From NCBI GenBank assembly GCA_963779515.1, contig CAVZYN010000002.1, positions 434,001-498,000 of the forward strand: a stretch of DNA of 64,000 nt, given 5' to 3'. Below are positions 34,585 to 43,104 of this stretch, piece after piece; positions within the stretch are counted from its first letter, which is position 1, and the number at the start of each line of letters is the position of its first letter. Position numbers and translations under genes: made by a program. Origin of the DNA: CAVZYN01 sp963779515. GTDB taxonomy: Bacteria; Pseudomonadota; Alphaproteobacteria; Rhizobiales; Hyphomicrobiaceae. The notes under the pieces were generated by a model. The model was not told the origin of the DNA and did not search any database. It saw only the letters and a list, made by a program, of their open reading frames with translations.

Positions 34585-35571
34585 ATGCCGGTTCCGGTTC
34601 ACAGTTTCAGTCCGCCGTTCAACATCGTTCGTGCCAGCCACGTGGTGCTCGGCGTCACGGATCTCGCGCGGTCGAAAGCGTTTCATGGCGAGACGCTCGG
34701 GCTGCATGTGGAAGATGAAACCAAAGACGCGCTGTATCTGCGCGGCGTCGAAGAGCGGCAGCATCATTCGATGGTGTTGACGAAGAGCGCGGCGCCGGAG
34801 TGTCAGGTGATCGGATTCAAGGTCGCGAGCGAGGACGATCTCGACAAGGCGGCGCACTATTTCAAGGCCAAGGGGCTGAAGCCGGCATTCGTCGAGCGGC
34901 CGTATCAGGGGCGAACGTTACGGGTCACGGACCCGTTCGAGGTGCCGCTCGAATACTACTTCAAGATGGAGGAGCGGGAGCGGCTGCTGCAGAAGTATGC
35001 CTACTACAAGGGCGTGCATCCGCAGCGGCTTGATCATTTCAATGTGTTCTGTCCGGAGCTGCAGAACAGCGTAGAATTCTATGCGGAACTTGGGTTCCGC
35101 CTGACGGAATACACCGAGGAGGACGGCGAGGGCGGGCGGATCACCGCGGCGTGGATGCACCGCAAAGGCAACGTGCACGATCTCGCGATGACGAACGGCC
35201 GCGGCCCACGACTGCACCATTGCGCGTACTGGGTGCCGACGGCCCTCAACATCATCCATTTGTGCGATCTGATGGCAACGACAGGATATTTGCAGAATAT
35301 GGAACGCGGGCCGGGGCGGCACGGCATCTCGAACGCGTTCTTTCTCTATGTGCGCGATCCGGACGGGCATCGCGTCGAGATCTATACCAGCGACTATCAG
35401 ACGATGGATCCAGATCACACGCCGATCCGCTGGTCGCTGCGCGATCCTCGGCGGCAGACGCTGTGGGGCCAGCCGGCGCCGAAATCGTGGTTCGAGGAGG
35501 GGACGGCTTTTGCAGGCACCAAGCCACGCGACGCGCTGTTCACGGCGAATGTGATCGTCGCGGCGGATTGA
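34585..35571 (+). CDS. hpaD: 3,4-dihydroxyphenylacetate 2,3-dioxygenase HpaD
   Basis: This is a type I extradiol dioxygenase (VOC fold, 328 residues) that opens the ring of homoprotocatechuate. Metal ligands can be placed at H151 (RLDHFNVFCPE), H212 (RLHHCAYWVPT) and E265 (DGHRVEIYTSDYQT). The N-terminal VOC half (about 15-130) is the non-catalytic copy. The C-terminal lid contains TLWGQPAPKSWFEEG. AAAGGAATG precedes the ATG. Length and ligands agree with the Arthrobacter/Brevibacterium-type HPCD family and differ from the E. coli LigB-type HpaD. Confidence 0.93.
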   Translation: MPVPVHSFSPPFNIVRASHVVLGVTDLARSKAFHGETLGLHVEDETKDALYLRGVEERQHHSMVLTKSAAPECQVIGFKVASEDDLDKAAHYFKAKGLKPAFVERPYQGRTLRVTDPFEVPLEYYFKMEERERLLQKYAYYKGVHPQRLDHFNVFCPELQNSVEFYAELGFRLTEYTEEDGEGGRITAAWMHRKGNVHDLAMTNGRGPRLHHCAYWVPTALNIIHLCDLMATTGYLQNMERGPGRHGISNAFFLYVRDPDGHRVEIYTSDYQTMDPDHTPIRWSLRDPRRQTLWGQPAPKSWFEEGTAFAGTKPRDALFTANVIVAAD

Positions 35572-35584
35572 GTGTAGAGCCCTC

Positions 35585-35655
35585 GTGATAGAAGGAAAAA
35601 AGACCCCTCACCTGTCGCTTCGCGACATCCTCTCCCGCAAGGGAGAGGAAAGACG
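35585..35655. repeat. REP element (family 1) between hpaD and the Hsp70-like gene
   Basis: CCCCTCACCTGTCGCTTCGC followed by GACATCCTCTCCCGCAAGGG and AGAGG. It is nearly identical in its core to the right half of the element at 34.5 kb. Confidence 0.78.
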
Positions 35656-35683
35656 AGCGGCGCGCGGGATTTAGAGAGCATTT

Positions 35684-36937
35684 ATGACGGTTGGTTGCGG
35701 CATTGACTTTGGCACGTCGAACTCGGCGGTGGGGCTCTGCGTCAGCGGAGAAGCGGGGCTGTTGCCGCTGCAGGATGGGGCAACGACGGTGCCAACGGCG
35801 CTATTCTTTTCGTTCGAGGACGACTCCATCACCTATGGCCGCGAGGCGATGCAGCGTTATCTCGGCCAAGAGGAAGGGCGCTTGCTGCGCTCGATCAAAA
35901 GCCTGTTGGGGACGTCGCTCTACGAGGAGGTGACGTACGTCAAGACGCGCCGCTACGCATTCGCCGAGATCGTGTCGGCGTTCCTGGCGTTTCTGCGGGC
36001 GCACGCAGCGGCCGAGATTGGGGAGCCGCCGACGCGGGTCGTGATCGGGCGGCCGGCGTTCTTTGTCGATGATGACGCCGAAGCCGACCGCCAGGCAGAG
36101 CAGCAACTGATGACGGCGGCGAAGGCGGCCGGATTCAAGATCGTCGAATTTCAGTTCGAGCCGATTGCGGCGGCGCTGCATTATGAAAAGACCGTGACGG
36201 CAGAAGAGATCGCGCTGGTCGCGGATATCGGCGGCGGGACGTCGGATTTCTCGGTTGTCAGGGTGTCGCCAAAACTTGCGATGAAGGCGGATCGGCGCAC
36301 GGACATTCTCAGCTACACGGGCGTGCACGTCGGCGGCACGGATTTCGACCGGCTGTTGAGTGTGGCGACACTGATGCCGTTTCTGGGGCTCGGCAGCCGG
36401 CTCAAGATGAAAGGCATGACGGCGCCGTCGTGGTATTTCTCGGATCTGTCGACCTGGCATCGCATCAACTTTCTCTATGACAATAAGGTCATGACGGAGA
36501 TCCGCACGGTGCGTCGCGATTCAGCGGAACCGGAGAAGATCGAGCGGCTGCTGCGGGTGCTGCAGGAGCGGCTTGGCCATGCGCTGCTGGCGCGGATCGA
36601 GCAGGCCAAAATCGAGCTGTCGTCACGGTCCAAGGCAAGCGTGGCGTTGGCGGATATCGCGGCGGCGTTGTCACTGGAGGTCAATCGGCCGACATTCGAG
36701 GCGGCGATCGTGGAGGGTCTGGCTAGGGTCGAGGGGCAGGTGCATGAGGCGCTGCGGCTGGCGAAGCTCGACGCCCGCGCGGTGAAGACCGTGTTCTTGA
36801 CGGGTGGATCGAGCGGCGTTCCTGCCGTGCGCGCGGCAATCTTGCGCGCGGTACCGTTCGCGAAGGTGGTGGCGGGGGACGCGTTTGGCAGCGTGGCAAC
36901 AGGCCTCGCCATCGACGCCGAGCGGCGATTTGCTTAG
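35684..36937 (+). CDS. Hsp70-like (YegD-type) ATPase
   Basis: This 417-residue protein carries an Hsp70 nucleotide-binding domain and little else. The phosphate-1 motif is CGIDFGTSNSAVGL, phosphate-2 is LVADIGGGTSDFSVVRV, and the adenosine motif is VFLTGGSSGVPAVRAAI. EPIAAALHYEK matches the connect-1 region. It lacks the normal beta-sandwich substrate-binding domain and linker, as do YegD-type proteins. Client and role are unknown. It separates hpaD from hpaH together with the helicase and TadG-like genes. Confidence 0.88.
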   Translation: MTVGCGIDFGTSNSAVGLCVSGEAGLLPLQDGATTVPTALFFSFEDDSITYGREAMQRYLGQEEGRLLRSIKSLLGTSLYEEVTYVKTRRYAFAEIVSAFLAFLRAHAAAEIGEPPTRVVIGRPAFFVDDDAEADRQAEQQLMTAAKAAGFKIVEFQFEPIAAALHYEKTVTAEEIALVADIGGGTSDFSVVRVSPKLAMKADRRTDILSYTGVHVGGTDFDRLLSVATLMPFLGLGSRLKMKGMTAPSWYFSDLSTWHRINFLYDNKVMTEIRTVRRDSAEPEKIERLLRVLQERLGHALLARIEQAKIELSSRSKASVALADIAAALSLEVNRPTFEAAIVEGLARVEGQVHEALRLAKLDARAVKTVFLTGGSSGVPAVRAAILRAVPFAKVVAGDAFGSVATGLAIDAERRFA

Positions 36938-37089
36938 GAAAATATCGCTTTTAACCGCGACGGGATGTCGGGTGGCGGGTTTGCTGGAAATGGGCTAGAA
37001 AGTCGCCTTATCGATCTTTGGCCGCATTTGACCGCGCCTCCGTATACGGAGACCGGCTTTGCCGCCCCTGTTTGCAAAGCTGCATCAAA

Positions 37090-39549
37090 ATGACATTCCC
37101 GACCACACATCCAGCGCTCGCGCGTGCCCTTGCCGCGCGTGAGTACACCGTCCCGACCGCCGTGCAGCTGGCCGTGCTCGATGCCAATGCCGCTGGCAAG
37201 GATATGCTGGTTTCCGCGCAAACGGGCTCGGGCAAGACGGTTGCTTTCGGGCTGGCGATGGCGACGACGGTGCTCGGCGAGGCGGAGCGCTTCGAGCGCG
37301 CGGTCGAGCCCTTGGCGCTGATCATCGCCCCGACTCGGGAACTCGCCTTGCAAGTGCAGCGGGAATTGGCGTGGCTCTACGCGGAGACGGGCGCTCAGGT
37401 CGTGACATGCGTTGGCGGCATGGATGTGCGCGCGGAAGCGCGGCAGTTGAATTTTGGCGCGCATATCGTCGTTGGCACGCCGGGGCGGCTCAGAGATCAT
37501 CTAGAGCGCAAGCGCCTGGATCTTTCAAAGCTTCGGACGGTGGTGCTCGATGAGGCGGACGAGATGCTGGACCTCGGGTTTCGCGAGGATCTCGAATTCA
37601 TTCTCGATGCGATGCCGGCGGAACGGCAGACGCTGCTGTTCTCGGCGACGATGCCGCGCGAGATCGAGGCTTTGGCGCGGCAGTATCAGCGCGAGGCGAT
37701 CAGGATCGAAACGATCCGGCGCGACGAGCAGCACGCCGATATCGAGTATCGGGCCATTCGCGTTGCGTCGCATGATGTCGAGCACGCGGTTGTCAATGTG
37801 CTGCGCTATCACGAAATGCGGGCGACGCTGGTGTTTTGTGCGACGCGCGAAGCGGTGAAGCGGCTGCATTCGAGCCTGGTGGAGCGCGGGTTTTCGGCGG
37901 TGGCGCTCTCGGGCGAGCTGACACAGGCGGAGCGATCGCATGCCCTGCAGGCGTTGCGGGATGGGCGGGCGCGGGTGCTGGTCGCGACGGATGTCGCGGC
38001 GCGCGGGCTCGATCTGCCGGATCTGGCACTAGTGATCCATGCCGATCTGCCGAACGACCGGGAGACGCTGTTGCATCGCTCGGGGCGGACGGGGCGCGCG
38101 GGCCGCAAGGGGCTCTGCACGATCATCGTGCCGTTCAACCGGCGGCGGAAGGCGGAAGCGCTGCTTGGCGCCGCGCGGCTCAAGGTGACGTGGGGGACGG
38201 CGCCGACGGCGGATGAGATCCGCGTCAAGGATCAGGAGCGGTTTTTGGCCGAGCCGATTTTCACGGAGCCGGCGACAGAGGACGATCTGGTGCTGGCCGG
38301 TGTGCTGCAGGCGGGGCGGACGGCCGATGAAATCGCACTCGCGCTGGTCAGGATGCATCGCGCGCAGTTGCCGGCGCCAGAGGATCTCGCCGAGGATACC
38401 GGGCCGCCACGGCGCGACGATCGCGGGCGGGAGCGGGATCGCGACAGGTTCCGCGATGCGCGGGCGCCGCGTGGTCGAGACGAGCGTGGACGTGACGACC
38501 CTGGCCGCGACGATCGGCGGGATCGAGAGCGCGGCGAACGGCCAGAGCGTGGGCCACGGCCGGAGCGTGGGCCGCGCAAGGACGATCGGCCGATGGTTTG
38601 GTTCCGGCTTAACATCGGGCGCGATCGCAATGCCGATCCGCGCTGGATTTTGCCGCTGATCTGCAAGGCGGGCGGCGTGACCAAGTCGGAGATCGGTGTG
38701 ATCAAGATCCAGGATCGAGATACGCGATTCCAGATCCTGGCGGAGAATGCTGATCGGTTTGCTGAATCCGCGCGCACCGCCAAGACCAAGGAAGGGCATA
38801 TTTCGCGCGTTGGCGATCACACGCCGGACGATGCCGCACCACGATCGGAGGCGCCGCGCGAGGCAAAGGTGCCGGTGGCCGAGCCGGTGCGGCCGGACGC
38901 GGCTGGAGAGACGGCAGCATCTGCAACGGCCGCCGATCAACCGCGCCGCGAGCGCTACGATTGGAAGAAGCACAAACGGGCCGATGCCACTGTGCGTGAG
39001 GATCGTGCGCGGGAGGAGACGGAGAAACCGTCGCCAGCGGCCGAGCGGCCGGCTCGGACGGATAACTGGGAGGATAGAAAGACTGCGGACGGCGGACGGC
39101 GCGAGGATGCGCGGCCGATGTCGTCGCGGGTGGAACCGGGCAAGGATGGACCGTCGCCGCGGCGCGAGCCACGGCCAGAGGCGGCGTGGAAAGAGCGGAA
39201 GGCGGCAGATCGCGGCAGCAAATGGCGCGGCGCGCGGGCGGATGACGCGCGCAAGGCTGAGGCCGATGCCGGGGTGCCGCCACGGGTCAAGCGGTCATGG
39301 TCGGAGCCGAAGTCGTTCGAGCGCGCGCATGTCAAGCGCGAGGAGGGGGCCGACCGCGCACCGCGCGCCGACCAGCCGCGGCCAAACGGGGCATGGAAGG
39401 ATCGCAAAAAATTCGAGGGTCGCGGGCGTCAGGAAACGGGCGCCGAGGCGGCGGGAAAATGGTCCGGGCCCGACAGCGGACAGAAGCCGCGGCGGGACAA
39501 ACCTCCGTTCAAGAAGAAGCCGCGGCCCGGTGCGCCGGGCGCGCGTTGA
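37090..39549 (+). CDS. DEAD-box RNA helicase with DbpA-like RNA-binding domain and long disordered tail
   Basis: This is a DEAD-box helicase of 819 residues from ATG 37090; an upstream TTG is less likely. Motifs: Q motif (YTVPTAVQ), I (AQTGSGKT), II (DEAD in VLDEADEMLD), III (SAT) and VI (HRSGRTGRAGR). An Arg/Asp-rich linker leads to a DbpA-type RRM (WFRLNIGRDRNADPRWILPL onwards). The roughly 300-residue tail is charged and disordered with five W-x-x-x-K repeats (DWKKHK, NWEDRK, AWKERK, SWSEPK, AWKDRK). A role in ribosome assembly or cold adaptation is likely by family. Confidence 0.92.
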   Translation: MTFPTTHPALARALAAREYTVPTAVQLAVLDANAAGKDMLVSAQTGSGKTVAFGLAMATTVLGEAERFERAVEPLALIIAPTRELALQVQRELAWLYAETGAQVVTCVGGMDVRAEARQLNFGAHIVVGTPGRLRDHLERKRLDLSKLRTVVLDEADEMLDLGFREDLEFILDAMPAERQTLLFSATMPREIEALARQYQREAIRIETIRRDEQHADIEYRAIRVASHDVEHAVVNVLRYHEMRATLVFCATREAVKRLHSSLVERGFSAVALSGELTQAERSHALQALRDGRARVLVATDVAARGLDLPDLALVIHADLPNDRETLLHRSGRTGRAGRKGLCTIIVPFNRRRKAEALLGAARLKVTWGTAPTADEIRVKDQERFLAEPIFTEPATEDDLVLAGVLQAGRTADEIALALVRMHRAQLPAPEDLAEDTGPPRRDDRGRERDRDRFRDARAPRGRDERGRDDPGRDDRRDRERGERPERGPRPERGPRKDDRPMVWFRLNIGRDRNADPRWILPLICKAGGVTKSEIGVIKIQDRDTRFQILAENADRFAESARTAKTKEGHISRVGDHTPDDAAPRSEAPREAKVPVAEPVRPDAAGETAASATAADQPRRERYDWKKHKRADATVREDRAREETEKPSPAAERPARTDNWEDRKTADGGRREDARPMSSRVEPGKDGPSPRREPRPEAAWKERKAADRGSKWRGARADDARKAEADAGVPPRVKRSWSEPKSFERAHVKREEGADRAPRADQPRPNGAWKDRKKFEGRGRQETGAEAAGKWSGPDSGQKPRRDKPPFKKKPRPGAPGAR

Positions 39550-39571
39550 GCGGGTAAGAGTTTGTTGACAG

Positions 39572-39602
39572 AAAACGCCGGTCAGATATTGGCCGGCGTT
39601 TT
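39572..39602 (+). terminator. Rho-independent terminator after the DEAD-box gene
   Basis: AAAACGCCGG and CCGGCGTTTT form a perfect 10-bp stem with an 11-nt loop and terminal T run. Confidence 0.8.
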
Positions 39603-39819
39603 GCGTTGGGGGCTGGCATTGGTCTTGCTGCGCGGGATCGCTCGCGCGCGCCGCACAACTTGACGGAACGTAAACATTTTCAGTTGCTTTTTCGGGCCGC
39701 TGTTGCGCGATCTTTAAGCACGTAAAAAATACACTAAAGTTTAGATGATCCGAGCAAGGAATTGGCAACGCATTTGGCGAAATACTCCGCGTATTGGATT
39801 TTACTCGTGGAGTAGCCTT

Positions 39820-41094
39820 ATGGTTCGGCTCAAGGTATCGCAACACTTTGCTCGTGGCGGTCGCGATTTCGCCGCGCATGACGGCGGCGGCGTCGCCATG
39901 ATGTTCGGGCTGTTGTCCGTCGTGCTGTTCGGAGCCGTGGGTGGGGCTGTCGACTTCGCGCAGGCCTATCGCGCACGGAGCATGTACCAAAGTGCGCTCG
40001 ATGCAGGAAGCTTGGCCGCCGCACGCGTCAAGCAGATGGGCGGCACCGATGCAGAGGCGATAAAGACCGCGGAAGCCTATCTCGAGCCTGTCAAGAAGCG
40101 CGTCGGGCTCAAAGGCACCTCCGACTACAGCATCATCGATCAAGGCACCGCCGTGCGCGGGAAAGTCGATCTGTCTATGGATACGACGTTCCTTGCCGTC
40201 ATGGGGATCAAAAAAGTTCCGATTTCGCTCGTCAATACCGCGCGGTTCAGTCTTGGCACCAACGTCGAACTTGCGATGATGCTCGACGTGACGGGCTCGA
40301 TGAGCGGCCAGAAGATCGACGATTTGAAAGCGGCTGTCGAAGACTTGATCAACGTGGTCGTGCTCGACAACCAGAGCAACTCGACGTCGCGCGTGGCGAT
40401 GGCGCCGTTCTCGCATTCCGTCAAGCTCGACAAGAAGTCTTTCGAAAAAGCAACCGGCCGGGACAACAGTGGCAAGGGCAGCTACAAAGGCTGCGTTGTC
40501 GAGCGGACGGGTGGTGACGCCTATACGGATGCCGCGCCGAACGCGGGATCTTATCTGACGCCGCTCGAGGACAAAGATGCGAGCGCTACCTGCGAGGATG
40601 GCCGGGAAGTGTTCCCGCTGTCCGATAAGAAGGTTGACCTGAAGAATATGGTTCGCTCGTTGAGCACGGGCGGGATGACGGCCGGCCATCTCGGGACGGC
40701 GTGGGCGTGGTATCTGCTGTCGCCGAACTGGGGCAATGCGATCGAGCAAGACAACAAGCCGGCATCTTACTCGGAACTGACGCAGAAGAACGCCGCGGGC
40801 GGGCCGAAGTTGCGCAAGATCGCGGTGCTGATGACGGACGGCGAGTACAACAAACAGTATAGCGGTGTTGACTCGACGACTCAGGCGCGCGCGCTTTGCA
40901 CCGAGATGAAGAAGACCGGGATCGAAGTGTTCACGGTCGGGTTCGAACTCGGCAACAGCCCGACCGCAACGCAGACGCTGCGGGAGTGCGCGACGAGTTC
41001 GAGCAACTTCTACAACGCGGCGAACGGTTCGGAATTGAAGCAAGCGTTTCGCGATATCGCGCTCAAGGCCTCGCCGCTCAGGATCTCCAAATAG
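39820..41094 (+). CDS. TadG-like pilus-assembly protein with von Willebrand A domain
   Basis: This is an exported, membrane-anchored protein of 424 residues from ATG 39820 (TGGAG upstream). The N-terminal TadE/TadG-type segment (DGGGVAMMFGLLSVVLFGAV followed by GGAVDFAQAYRARSMYQSAL) resembles pilin-like Flp minor subunits. The vWA domain carries a MIDAS motif in MLDVTGSMSGQKIDDLKAAV and VLMTDGEYN. Cys pairs suggest disulphides in the periplasm. No other tad/flp genes are nearby, so it is an orphan, as is common in Hyphomicrobiales. Adhesion or envelope function is inferred. Confidence 0.85.
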   Translation: MVRLKVSQHFARGGRDFAAHDGGGVAMMFGLLSVVLFGAVGGAVDFAQAYRARSMYQSALDAGSLAAARVKQMGGTDAEAIKTAEAYLEPVKKRVGLKGTSDYSIIDQGTAVRGKVDLSMDTTFLAVMGIKKVPISLVNTARFSLGTNVELAMMLDVTGSMSGQKIDDLKAAVEDLINVVVLDNQSNSTSRVAMAPFSHSVKLDKKSFEKATGRDNSGKGSYKGCVVERTGGDAYTDAAPNAGSYLTPLEDKDASATCEDGREVFPLSDKKVDLKNMVRSLSTGGMTAGHLGTAWAWYLLSPNWGNAIEQDNKPASYSELTQKNAAGGPKLRKIAVLMTDGEYNKQYSGVDSTTQARALCTEMKKTGIEVFTVGFELGNSPTATQTLRECATSSSNFYNAANGSELKQAFRDIALKASPLRISK

Positions 41095-41119
41095 GGGATC
41101 CACCCGCGTTGATGTTTCA

Positions 41120-41157
41120 AATCCCGCTCCGCCGCAAGGCGGGGCGGGATTTTTTTG
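41120..41157 (+). terminator. Rho-independent terminator after the TadG-like gene
   Basis: ATCCCGCTCCGCC and GGCGGGGCGGGAT pair over 13 bp (one G-U) around GCAA, followed by seven T residues. This is a strong intrinsic terminator. Confidence 0.88.
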
Positions 41158-41208
41158 TTTTCAGGCGTCCAGATCGATCCTAAGCGTTGCTGTGCAGAGG
41201 AGAGCCCC

Positions 41209-42012
41209 ATGTTGACCGAGAACGAGATCACACGCGCAGCCGAGCGGCTGGACGAGGCCGAGCGGACCAAGCAACAGATCCGGATGCTGACGCTCGAGCA
41301 TCCCGAGATGACGCTGGATGACGCCTACGCGGTGCAGGCGGCGTGGATGGCGCGGAAGGTCGCGGGCGGCCGGCGCGTCAAGGGGCACAAGATTGGCCTC
41401 ACGTCGCGGGCGATGCAAAGCGCGCTCAATATCAATGAGCCGGATTCGGGGGTGCTGCTGGACGATATGTTCTTTGCCGACGGCGGTGAGGTCCCAACGG
41501 CGCGGTTCATCCAGACGCGGATCGAGGCGGAGCTGGCGTTCGTCATGGGGCGGGATCTGGCGGGCGCGGACGTGACGCTGTTCGATGTACTGAGAGCGAC
41601 GGAATACGTCGTGCCGGCACTGGAGATCCTGGATACGCGAATCCTGCGCATCGATCCGGAGACGAAGAAGACGCGGACGGCGCGGGATACGATCGCGGAC
41701 AACGCGGCAAACGCGGGGATCGTGACGGGCGGGCGGCCGATGAAGCCGGATGCGGTCGATATGCGCTGGGTCGGTGCGATCGTGTCGAAGAACGCGGTGA
41801 TCGAGGAGACGGGATTGGCGGCAGCGGTGCTGGCGCATCCCGCAATGGGGATCGTGTGGCTCGTCAGGCGGATGGCGGAGCGGGGCGCCAAACTGCGGGC
41901 GGGTGAAGTTGTGCTATCGGGTTCGTTCATTCGGCCGATCGAGGCGCGCCAGGGCGACACAATTCACGCCGACTATGGGCCCTATGGGACGGTGAGCTGC
42001 TATTTTGGGTGA
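41209..42012 (+). CDS. hpaH: 2-oxo-hept-4-ene-1,7-dioate hydratase HpaH
   Basis: This hydratase of the homoprotocatechuate meta-cleavage pathway has 267 residues, the usual length for HpaH. ATG 41209 follows GAGGAGAG. Signatures include DDAYAVQAAWMARKVAGGRR, GHKIGLTSRAMQSALNINEP and the metal-site region TRIEAELAFVMGRDLAG. The end, SGSFIRPIEARQGDTIHADY, is typical. It is separated from hpaD by three unrelated genes and two terminators, so it must be expressed from its own promoter. The next enzyme, HpaI aldolase, is not in the window. Confidence 0.93.
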   Translation: MLTENEITRAAERLDEAERTKQQIRMLTLEHPEMTLDDAYAVQAAWMARKVAGGRRVKGHKIGLTSRAMQSALNINEPDSGVLLDDMFFADGGEVPTARFIQTRIEAELAFVMGRDLAGADVTLFDVLRATEYVVPALEILDTRILRIDPETKKTRTARDTIADNAANAGIVTGGRPMKPDAVDMRWVGAIVSKNAVIEETGLAAAVLAHPAMGIVWLVRRMAERGAKLRAGEVVLSGSFIRPIEARQGDTIHADYGPYGTVSCYFG

Positions 42013-42081
42013 GGTGCGCGGCAAAAATGTTGGGTTACGCAGGCGCCATGCGCGTACATCAATGGCCCTGATCCGGGCCTG

Positions 42082-42978
42082 CTAACCCAACCTACAAGAC
42101 TTGGAAATCCAGGCGAGGACGCCGGGGTAGTGGTGGGAGACCCAGAGGTGGCCGGCGCCGGGCAGACGCTCGATCCGCGCATGCGGTATTAATGACGCGA
42201 GACGCTCGGCGGCGGCGATGGGCACGTTGCGATCGTCGGAGCCGATCCAGACTTTGGCGGGACAGCGGATCGCGGCGAGATCGAATGGCCAGGTCCGCGA
42301 GAAAAGATTGAGGTCGATGGCGGGGCCGCGCGCGCCGGGGCGCAGGCCCTCGCGGAACGTGTTGAGCAGGCGATTGGCGGTGGCGCCGTCGGCGAGGATG
42401 GCGCGGTCGGCGGCAGGCGCGTTGGCGGCGGTGATCCAGCAGGAGACGCCGGGCCGGCGGTTCACGGCGAGACGGAAAGCGGAAAAGATCGCGTGCGTCG
42501 CGCCTGGCATGCGCGGCAAGACGTGAAAACAGAATTTGTGGAACGGCGTGACGGCGCGGCCGTAGCCCATATTGGCCATGGGGCCGACGGGGGCGACGAG
42601 GGCGAGGGCGGTGACGCGGTTGGGCAGGAGGGCCGCAACGGCTGACGCGTAGGGACCACCGCCGGAAACGCCCATGACGGCGAAGCGGGGTGCGCCGACA
42701 TGGTCCATCACATGGGCGATGTCGGCGGCGAAGGCGTCGAGGGCCGGCGCGGGATGGGCGTCCGTATTGCCGTAGCTCCAGCGATCGAGCGCGATGATGC
42801 GCTGGCCGAGGGCCCGGGCGGGTGCATCGGTGGCCGCAAATTTGAAGCGCGAGCCGGGCGTGCCGTGCAGCACCAGGATCGGCGTGCCAGTGGCAGCACC
42901 GCCGAGCTGGTAACCGAACGCGCGGCCGTCGGGCAGACGCAGCGTGCCGTCGCTGGGCGTGTGGTCATGAGTGCTCAC
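42082..42978 (-). CDS. Alpha/beta-fold hydrolase
   Basis: This is an alpha/beta hydrolase of 298 residues from GTG 42978; ATG 42990 in the same frame is an alternative. The oxyanion-hole segment is ILVLHGTPGSR, the nucleophile elbow is VMGVSGGGPYASAVAAL, the acid is in KVWIGSDDRNVPI, and the catalytic His is in LPGAGHLWVSHH. The substrate is not deducible. The GTG overlaps the stop of a very short upstream reading frame (GTGA), suggesting translational coupling behind the anti-sigma gene. Confidence 0.85.
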   Translation of the reverse strand: MSTHDHTPSDGTLRLPDGRAFGYQLGGAATGTPILVLHGTPGSRFKFAATDAPARALGQRIIALDRWSYGNTDAHPAPALDAFAADIAHVMDHVGAPRFAVMGVSGGGPYASAVAALLPNRVTALALVAPVGPMANMGYGRAVTPFHKFCFHVLPRMPGATHAIFSAFRLAVNRRPGVSCWITAANAPAADRAILADGATANRLLNTFREGLRPGARGPAIDLNLFSRTWPFDLAAIRCPAKVWIGSDDRNVPIAAAERLASLIPHARIERLPGAGHLWVSHHYPGVLAWISKSCRLG

Positions 42979-43094
42979 ACGACCACCCATGTGAGGGCGT
43001 AGAGGGCGACGGCGATCAGCGCGGCGATGCGCCAGCGGCGGCAGGTGTCGCAGTCCCAAGCGTCGCGGAGGCGGTCGGTCCAGCTGGTCAGGAT
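42975..43094 (-). CDS. Possible 38-39 residue membrane peptide without ATG start
   Basis: A short reading frame fills the gap between the anti-sigma stop (10 bp away) and the hydrolase GTG, overlapping the latter by GTGA. It reads TSWTDRLRDAWDCDTCRRWR, then a hydrophobic helix IAALIAVALYALTWVVV: a basic Cys-x-x-Cys head followed by a TM, which looks like a real peptide and not random sequence. No ATG/GTG/TTG is available; CTG 43091 or ATC 43094 after GAGA could initiate, or ribosomes may reinitiate after the anti-sigma stop. Confidence 0.3.
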   Translation of the reverse strand: MLTSWTDRLRDAWDCDTCRRWRIAALIAVALYALTWVVV

Positions 43095-43104
43095 GGTGTC
43101 TCGA

